DNA from: Oopsacas minuta
Lineage: Eukaryota > Porifera > Hexactinellida > Lyssacinosida > Leucopsacidae
Direction of reading: 5' to 3'
Length of the DNA: 64,000 nt
Assembly: GCA_024704765.1 (NCBI GenBank)
Contig: JAKMXF010000244.1
Span: 425,905-489,904 of the forward strand
In this document: positions 57,513 to 64,000 of the stretch, piece by piece
How positions within the stretch are numbered: position 1 is the stretch's first letter
Layout of the letters: every line of letters begins with the position of its first letter
The notes under the pieces: generated by a model
Told to the model about the DNA's origin: nothing
The model's input: the letters and a program-made list of their open reading frames with translations, nothing else
Database searches by the model: none
Position numbers and translations under genes: made by a program

Positions 57513-59835
57513 CAGGTTTGTCCAACCCACGGACCGCGAGAGGATTCTATCCGGCCCACCAACATGCTGGAGAACAGTTACCAGTTGGTAGCGATATTTA
57601 ATTGAGTGAAACCTATTTGAGCGAACTCTATTAAGAGAAACCAAATATTGCGAAATCAATTGAATGAAAGCATTTTCAGAAAAGTGTGATTTCAATAACT
57701 TAAAAATCTTTAAATAACTTTTGAATTTAGTTATGATCGAGTAATTATCTGTCACATAACTGGGTTTCTCTCAACTGGAACAGCTCATATAAATTCCAAA
57801 TAATAAACTATCTTAAACAATATTAAAATAACTACAAAACAAATATGTCAAGTCCCGTGATTAAAGCAATTAAAAGGAAAATTGAAAGTGAATGTCGAGT
57901 TTTCAAATCCTCATGGACATTAGATTTTTTCGTCGTAGAACACAACGAATGCTTATTGTGCTTGATATGTCAGGAGATGATAGCTGTATTCAAAGAGTAT
58001 AATATCAAACGACATTACTCTACTAAACATGCAGATAAATTTAACACGCGTACAAGTCAGGTGAGAATCGATCGGGTGAACCTGTTGAAGGATAGCATCA
58101 ACAGTCAACAATTTTTCTTCAAAGTCGTTAAATTAAGTTCTGAGACAGCAACAAAGATCAGCTTTCTGATAACAGAAGCAATAGCTAAGAATGGAAAACC
58201 ATTGTTTGAAGAAGAATTTGTAAAAGATTGCTTAGACATATTTGCATCTGTGACATGCCCAGATAAGAAGTCGATAGTAGAGAGCATCAGTCTGTCATAT
58301 CAAACTGTTGCTAGAAGAGTAGATGATTTATCATCCAACATTGAAATTTCACTAATTGAACGACTCAATGCTTACAAATTTTACAACTTGGCCCTTGATG
58401 AAAGTACAGATGTTAGCGACACAGCTCAACTGGCAATCTTTGTACGCGGGGTCACAGAAAATTAGAAATCATCGAGGAACTGCTTGACTTATGTCAAATG
58501 AAAGACATAATAACTGGGCAAGATATTTTCAATGTAGTAAAACATGTGTTTACGAAATTCAAACTTGCAGATGAAAAACTAAGTGGTTCAACAACCGATG
58601 GAGCCCCTGCTATGATAGGAAAGCATAAAGGTTTTGTTAGCCTTATGCTCAAATCAATGACCTTTCCTGTTATGGCATACCACTGCATTATTCATCAAGA
58701 ACAGTTTATGCAAAGACATTAGATATGAAACATGTGATGGAAAATGTCGTCAATACAGTCAATTTCATAAGGTCGAAGGGACTCAATCACAGACAATTCC
58801 AAGCGTTTCTTGCAGAAGTAGGATCAGACTATACTGATCTTATTTACTTAGCCAACTTCGCTGGATCAGCAGAGCGTCTACCCTAGCCAGATAGTGGTCA
58901 CTACTTGAAGAAATAAAAACATTCATGACCATTAAGGGAAAGGATGTGAGCTTTCTGGATGATTATCATTGGTTGAATGATCACGCATTTCTGGTTGACA
59001 TAACTAAGTATCTCGCAGAATTAAACCTGAAACTACAAGGAAGAAAACAATTCATTAACAACCTATATGAGCATGTCAAAGCCATCATCAACAAATTACA
59101 ATTACTCCACCAACAATATATTTTGAAAAAGGTGGTACATTCGTCAACATTGTCTTCTAGAAAAAGTGAGACAGTGAACCATGACAAGTATTCTGCACTG
59201 ATCACCAGCTTAATCGATGAATTTAAACTAAGGTTTTCTGATTTTAGCGACAAATTCAATGAAATGAATTGTTCACAGATCCGTTTGGAACTGATGCCAC
59301 TAATGCTCCTGAAATGTTCCAACTGGAACTAATTGAAATACAAAATAACTCGGAGAGAAAGAGAGCTTTTACAGAGCATGACCTTCTGACATTTGATAGT
59401 CAATATGTTACATCGGATCTATTTCCTAATTTATCACAACACGCCCTTAGGTTCCTTTCCTTATTTGGCAGCACGTATTACTGTGAACAGCTTTTCTCAA
59501 TGATGAAAAATGTTAAAAGCAAGTCTAGATCACTCCTGACAGACACTCATCTATCAGGAATATTACGGATTGCGATATCAAGTGTACGAGCAGAGTTGAC
59601 TCTTTGTGTAAACAAAAACAAAATCAGATATCCCATTAGATATGTTCTTTATCATTAAAGTTTACTATAATTTAATAAGACATGTAGTGAATTTTCAATT
59701 CTGAAATAATCGGTATTAAGGCCATCCCCAAATAAATAACATCATAGTGCCTCGATATATCCAATGTCGTGCGGCCCCTCAAGTAGTTAAAGAAGCCTTT
59801 ATTTGGCCCCCGAACAAAAAGGATGGACAAGCCTG
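57513..59835 (+). mobile_element. hAT transposon, 2.3 kb
   Basis: Ends CAGGTTTGTCCAACC (left) and CAGGCTTGTCCATCC (right, read inward). Flanking octamers GTTTAGTT and TTTTAGTC match at 6 of 8 positions, as expected for a worn hAT duplication. A GC-richer CCGCGAG...GGCCCACC patch lies just inside the left end, with a GGCCCC-type counterpart inside the right end. It encodes a broken transposase (57845-59658). It ends 81 bp from the donor site of UBR4 exon 59916-60089. Confidence 0.88.
57845..59658 (+). pseudogene. hAT transposase, ZBED5/SCAND3/GTF2IRD2-like (broken)
   Basis: Starts MSSPVIKAIKRKIESECR. A BED-like zinc finger follows (CLICQEMIAVFKEYNIKRHY, STKH). The RNase H-like core has FYNLALDESTDVSDTAQLAI (first Asp), LSGSTTDGAPAMIGKHKGFV (second Asp) and YHCIIHQE. 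After VRGVTEN a stop at about 58463 breaks the frame. Further shifts occur near 58700, 58880 and 59265. The C-terminal dimerisation region is well kept (ALRFLSLFGSTYYCEQLFSM, MKNVKSKSRSLLTDTHL). Length matches the family's usual roughly 600 residues. It resembles the hAT group that gave rise to several domesticated vertebrate genes. Confidence 0.9.
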
Positions 59836-59915
59836 TTTTAGTCGGATTAGAAAGAATACAGAAATCAAAAGACAAGCAATAACAATTAGGAAACAAGGTG
59901 ACAAATTCAACTAAC

Positions 59916-60089
59916 CGAAATTGTACAAATCTGTGAGTTTATCTGATAAGTATTGGAAACATATGTTGAAAACCCAATTTCTTCGTCTTCGGTGTGCGTA
60001 GTATCAATATCATTCTCATTATCATTGGAAATGAAAAAAGAAGTGTCAGGAAATCCATCGAAACCATCCCTACTCATCAGAATTTTGAC
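59916..60089 (-). CDS. UBR4: UBR4 exon (acidic segment entering the UBR box)
   Basis: A 174-bp exon, exactly 58 codons. The acceptor ...TTAATTATTTAG ends at 60090 and the donor GTTAGT starts at 59915. The product is acidic (VKILMSRDGFDGFPDTSFFI, SNDNENDIDTTHTEDEEI) and ends NSQICTIS. It joins in phase 0 to TTEKEELKQ of exon 45311-45438. The final CTIS provides the first Cys of the UBR box, equivalent to CTFT in vertebrate UBR4. GTTAGT is a slightly weak donor. Confidence 0.88.
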
Positions 60090-60399
60090 CTAAATAATTA
60101 AAAGAGATGATAGTAGAAGTCATCAGAGCCTTGGGGAAAATGTTACTTAGGACTGTTGTGGTAGAAAATTACTACATTAGATAGCATATCATTATGCTTT
60201 GATTGGGACTTGAATATTAAATATACAACTCTAAGTTCTGAACAAACAATATGACATTGTGAAATGTAACTATATAACTACGTATAAAATCTCTTAATAA
60301 ATCATATATGTCGATGATAATTCATTAACACTATAGAAAATTAATCCATTACGCAAAGAGTTGCATTCGCAAAGAAAAGTAACACTTATATTATCACTT

Positions 60400-60640
60400 T
60401 GTATAGACCAATCCTTGCACCAAATAGCATGTTTGAAGTCATAAAATAAAACAATCCTAGGCTGTATTCTGTTAATAGAAAATGCAAAGACGAAGTCTCT
60501 GCGATGTCTTGCAAAGAAATTTAAATGAAATTGGCCAAAGGCCTAGTTTTCCCAAAAATTGACAATTAGGACTTTTTTCCATTGATTTGGGCTGGATATT
60601 TGTCAAAGTTTATTAGAAATTAAATAAATTCATACTTTAT
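60400..60640. repeat. Dispersed repeat D, copy 3
   Basis: Related to 45580-45910 in the same orientation (TGAAGTCATAAAAT, GTCTCTGCGATGTC, TGAAATTGGCCAAAGGCC, TTGGGCTGGATATTTG). Non-coding. Confidence 0.7.
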
Positions 60641-60813
60641 TGTAACCAATTCCCGTAACAAAAATCAGAAGTCAGAAAATCACACATTTCTCAAAGGGTT
60701 CAGTTCAAGGGAAAGGATCATACGAAATGTTTTAGCAGCATTAAAATTGGTAACTAATCATAACACTTTGATTAATCAGTATAGAAGGAAGATGTTGGAT
60801 GCATGCTATATTA

Positions 60814-62148
60814 TCAGGGCGTTCAATAAGTCTTGCGGGTCATGACATATCTTAGGAATTAGTCAAGTAATACATCAAACTTTCATATATTGTAAGCACA
60901 TATAGTTAAAGTCCATATACTGAAAGTTTCAAGCATATTCAATACAAATAGTGAATTTTTGAGATAGTTACGTGTAGTCAATTTATACCCACTGTTGAAC
61001 TTATGGCTTCAAAGGATGATAATTTCAACCTCAAATGGCGAGCTTACATAGAGTTTCGCACAATACTCAAGATCCAGCCCGTACAGATCTTCAGTGAGTT
61101 ACAGGAGATATTGTGCGTGGGTTATCCTTCCAGATCTACTGTAGAGCGTGATGGGCTGCCCGTTTTAGATCTGGTGATGCTGATGTCACAGATTTGACTC
61201 GATCTAGAAAAACCGGTATCCGCCACCACTTCGGAGATTATCGCACTCATTGAAAGTATAGTCATGGAAGACAAGTGCATCACTGTCAATCAGTTAGAAC
61301 AAAGAATGAAGATTTCATCGGGAGCTATTCATACAATTCTGACAACTGAGCTTGACTACTGATCGATTTGTGGGAAGTGGGTCCCGCATAAGCTCAGTGA
61401 GAATCAAAGGTTGGTACGACTGAATAAGGCCAAGAAACTCTTGGAAACTCATGAGAACTGCGATTCTAGACACCTAACAGAGATTATTACTGGTGACGAG
61501 ACGTGGGTGTACTGTTCAACACCATATAGCAAGTATAAGAAGCGATCATGGGTGAGGGGCGACGAACAACCGACGAAATTTCCTACGCCCGACTTCAGAA
61601 AACCTAAGATCATCTATACCATCTTCTTCAGTAGTCATGGAATTGTCTTGCAATTATCTTGTGAGAGTGACAAGGCTGGTACTGCTACTTTCTTTACAGA
61701 GTAAGTGCTTCCAAATTTGATAAAAAATATAGAAAAGTACCGCCCGAAAACCGGAACTCGAGGAATGAAGATTTTAATTGATAACGCCAGTTCCCATACA
61801 GCTAAGCTTACCAAAGATTTCCCGGATCTAGAAGGGTTAGAATTACTTCGCCATCCACCATCTCACCAGACCTAGCTCCGTGTGATTTTGGCTATTCTCT
61901 AAGCTTAAAATCTACCTTCAAGGCAAGATTTTAACACATTACAAGCACTCGGAACGGGTCTGTACCAGTACTTCAAATCCATCCCCGAAGAAGAGTACAG
62001 AAATGTGTTTTACAAGTGGGTGGAAAGGTTAAAACTTTGCGTATCTGCAGGAGGGGATATCTTTGAATAAATAATATAGTGAATTAGTGTGTATAGTGTT
62101 TGAATCATATTCTATGATATCGCCCCCAAGACTTATTGAACGCCCTAG
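60814..62148 (+). mobile_element. Mariner element, copy B of a near-identical pair
   Basis: A 1335-bp element between TA dinucleotides (60812-60813, 62149-62150). Left end TCAGGGCGTTCAATAAGTCT; right end read inward CTAGGGCGTTCAATAAGTCT. Same orientation as copy A at 52129-53460 and nearly identical to it. It contains one broken transposase. Confidence 0.92.
61003..62070 (+). pseudogene. Mariner transposase, copy B (broken)
   Basis: Starts MASKDDNFNLKWRAYIEFRT. The frame is lost at the same place as in copy A (after VGYPSRSTVE) and the same base is missing from HPPYSPDL near 61860. The catalytic segment EIITGDETWVYCSTPYSKYK is intact from 61411 to 61704. IDNASSHTA follows in another frame. 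Private differences from copy A include a TAA stop after FFTE (near 61702), a stop in TTELDY near 61362, and single-base losses near 61890 and 61925. Confidence 0.9.
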
Positions 62149-62150
62149 TA

Positions 62151-62849
62151 TTTGAACTGAAGAACGAGTCGTGTATCGAATACTCAAGTCACGATCAAAG
62201 CATAATTATATGCTATGTAAGGTAATAATTTCTTAACTGATTGAGAGTATCCATGGTATGAGGCAATTTTCATGAGATTTGAAATCCAAACGAATTTATA
62301 ATGATAAAAAAATAAAGCTTGAACCTCTCTTATGTACACAGGTCAGAATGTTGGATTTTGGAGCAAGACACGAAGAGAAAAATTTGAAATAGAAATTTTG
62401 TGTCACATATCTAATCATATTTTACACATATATATACTCGGATACAAAATATATATACAAAAAAATCGAAAGTGAAATCAATGCTCGAAAAGATATATCT
62501 AACACTAGAAGAATTAGTTATAACTAACAATCACAAATTTAAGAGAAAATAATGAAAATAAGTGGAAGAGTAATAGATATCAGCGAGCCAATTAGTGATA
62601 CAGGCAACAAAGAGTGCAATTACGAATGAATTAGATAATATAGTAGATATAACAATTTTACAAAGTTAGTTGACATCTAACAAAATTTTCCAATCATAAA
62701 TTCGTAACAACATCTAGCGAAGAAAATAGAAAACTATGAACAAAAACATCGCCGGGAAGTTAAAGCACGCTTAGTGCACAAAAGAAATATGGTAAAGGCA
62801 AGAAATTGACAAAAAAATTGTACAGAAAAGATAACAAATCCTCACTCAC
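62151..62849. other. UBR4 intron, nothing recognised
   Basis: AT-rich intron between mariner copy B and the donor of exon 62850-63163. No gene or bounded repeat. Confidence 0.5.
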
Positions 62850-63163
62850 CACTGTTGTGATTAATTTGATTTGCTCAAGTAAATCTGATAAAAAGCTACA
62901 GGAAGCTCCGAATTCTAACATAAAGTCATCATAGATAAAATTTGGCTGGGAAGCAATATGTGCGAGAACAATATCCTTACATCTAGGCAGCCACGACGAT
63001 ACAGCTTTCAAAATCAGCAATTCCCCATGTACATTATGAACTTCAGCTAAACCAGTGATAATTGGTAAGAAACTATTCAAACAAGGATGAGATAAGGTTA
63101 AAAGAGGAAAGGAATTTGGTGTAGATTCAGAAATTGATACATCAGATTCTTTAGAATAAACTT
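62850..63163 (-). CDS. UBR4: UBR4 exon upstream of the UBR box
   Basis: A 314-bp exon. The acceptor is a T-run ending ...TTTTTTGTCTAG at 63164 and the donor GTGAGT starts at 62849. It begins with two bases completing a codon and ends in phase 0, matching exon 59916-60089. The product includes LTLSHPCLNSFLPIITGLAE, VHGELLILKAVSSWLPRCKD and SCSFLSDLLEQIKLITTV. It is helical and leucine-rich, as expected for the armadillo-like part that precedes the zinc box. Identification rests on strand, splice phase and position, with weaker direct similarity than the other exons. Confidence 0.82.
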
Positions 63164-63443
63164 CTAGACAAAAAAAGGGACAATAATAATAGAGAATACG
63201 ATAAAACAATAAAATTGATAATAAAGTTTGAAACCAAGAGTTAATAGATTATAAATTATGGAAAAATAGTATATAAAGTATAAAAATTCCAAAAGCAACT
63301 ATTTACATAGTTTCATTGAAAACAAACAATGAAAAATCGTCGTATATTTGTAGAGTTACAGTAAAACTTTACTATATTATACTAACATTACATAAAACGT
63401 GGTCAATTACAGCCCTCAAATAATATAAGCGCTAGGTACGTAC

Positions 63444-63504
63444 TTCTTGACCTTACAGTTCTTATAAAATCAATCAAATTTAGATCTCGATTGGCTGTAG
63501 AAGA
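63444..63504 (-). CDS. UBR4: Possible small UBR4 exon
   Basis: On the minus strand SSTANRDLNLIDFIRTVRSR is followed by a GTACGT donor at 63443. It leaves one base that, joined to the two bases opening exon 62850-63163, gives Lys and keeps the frame. An AG at 63505 (or 63507) after TTCTTCTTTCTGACTGCG-type sequence could be the acceptor. About 20 codons, so the evidence is limited to phase, splice sites and hydrophilic protein-like composition. Confidence 0.42.
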
Positions 63505-63507
63505 CTC

Positions 63508-64000
63508 TGACACCATTTTACGCAGTCAGAAAGAAGAATCAATCTAAATATAGAAAGTAAACCTCTCTACATTGAACGGGACCGAAAATCTTTGTTCCTT
63601 CGAACTCATTAATCAGAGGTTCAAATTTAATGATAAGCATCAATTTTGGACAAAAGAATAGTGTTCAATCGATGTTTTACTATATTATAAAAGATCTAAA
63701 AATCTGCGCTAATGAATTCACATTGTATGAGATATTGCAATTCTGGTTTGAGAATCGTATTGTAAGCATCCGAATGAACTATTGCAGAACTTTACAACTT
63801 AATTAGACATAGTATTGTCTGAAAATTATCGTGGAGTGTCATTGTGTACCATTTTGTAAAATTGCCACCATGGTATAAGATGGGATCAAGTGGCACAACG
63901 TGGCAATGACTGCCAATTAAGAAACATAAGAGGCAACCAATAGAAGTTAAATTATCTGCAATGGACATTCTTAATGTGTGGAATAGGAATCTGAAATCAA
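63508..64000. other. Presumed UBR4 intron, nothing recognised
   Basis: AT-rich sequence to the end of the window without a recognised exon or repeat. Confidence 0.5.

Noticed and set aside
1-64000. CRISPR arrays, rRNA, riboswitches or bacterial operons
   Set aside because: The window is animal nuclear DNA; the tandem arrays found (33961-34064, 46628-46905) lack unique equal-length spacers.

Overview
The window is AT-rich animal nuclear DNA. It carries spliced coding exons with GT..AG borders, introns of up to about 15 kb, and many eukaryotic DNA transposons (mariner, Tc1-like, hAT, PIF/Harbinger, MITEs). No prokaryotic operon, CRISPR array, rRNA or convincing tRNA was seen. The divergence of the host protein and the transposon mix suggest an invertebrate, most likely an arthropod. 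A large-genome copepod is one possibility, but the species cannot be fixed from the sequence.

One host gene spans almost the whole window on the minus strand: the central part of a UBR4 (Drosophila poe/pushover) orthologue, a giant N-degron-recognising ubiquitin-ligase component. Seven exons are well supported, in transcript order 62850-63163, 59916-60089, 45311-45438, 44396-44575, 28596-28882, 13794-14183 and 6612-6827. One further upstream exon at 63444-63504 is tentative. Splice phases agree at every junction, so no exon needs to be missing between them. The UBR zinc box is encoded by the end of exon 59916-60089 plus exons 45311-45438 and 44396-44575. The last two exons encode a beta-strand-rich stretch that matches UBR4 closely. 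The gene continues beyond both ends of the window.

Everything else lies in UBR4 introns and is mobile or repetitive. Region by region: (1) 580-3383, PIF/Harbinger copy 1 (minus); (2) 3.4-21.4 kb, intron sequence with hAT-type MITEs, a TTF-zinc-finger hAT relic, a pair of dispersed direct repeats, a mariner relic and pogo-like MITEs; (3) 21.5-25.8 kb, a long palindromic (fold-back) repeat whose right arm was split by PIF/Harbinger copy 2 (plus); (4) 26.0-27.8 kb, an inverted pair of another repeat; (5) 30.9-32.8 kb, a decayed gene with a RAG1-like C-terminal catalytic motif; (6) 34.7-38.1 kb, a decayed element with inverted ends enclosing an uncharacterised multicopy gene; (7) 38.5-41.4 kb, a pogo-like MITE followed by a second long palindrome with a mariner near its centre; (8) 46.6-62.1 kb, a dense cluster holding a minisatellite, a mariner relic, two nearly identical dead mariners in direct orientation, a third mariner family, an internally deleted Tc1/mariner-like element and a 2.3-kb hAT.

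Two themes stand out. First, two unrelated transposon families (Harbinger and mariner) are each present as a close pair sharing the same inactivating lesions, which suggests that dead copies were moved in trans. Second, long inverted repeats are common here. The two Harbinger copies are inverted around two frame-preserving UBR4 exons, so the pre-mRNA could form a very long duplex. No promoter, terminator, origin or riboswitch could be supported.
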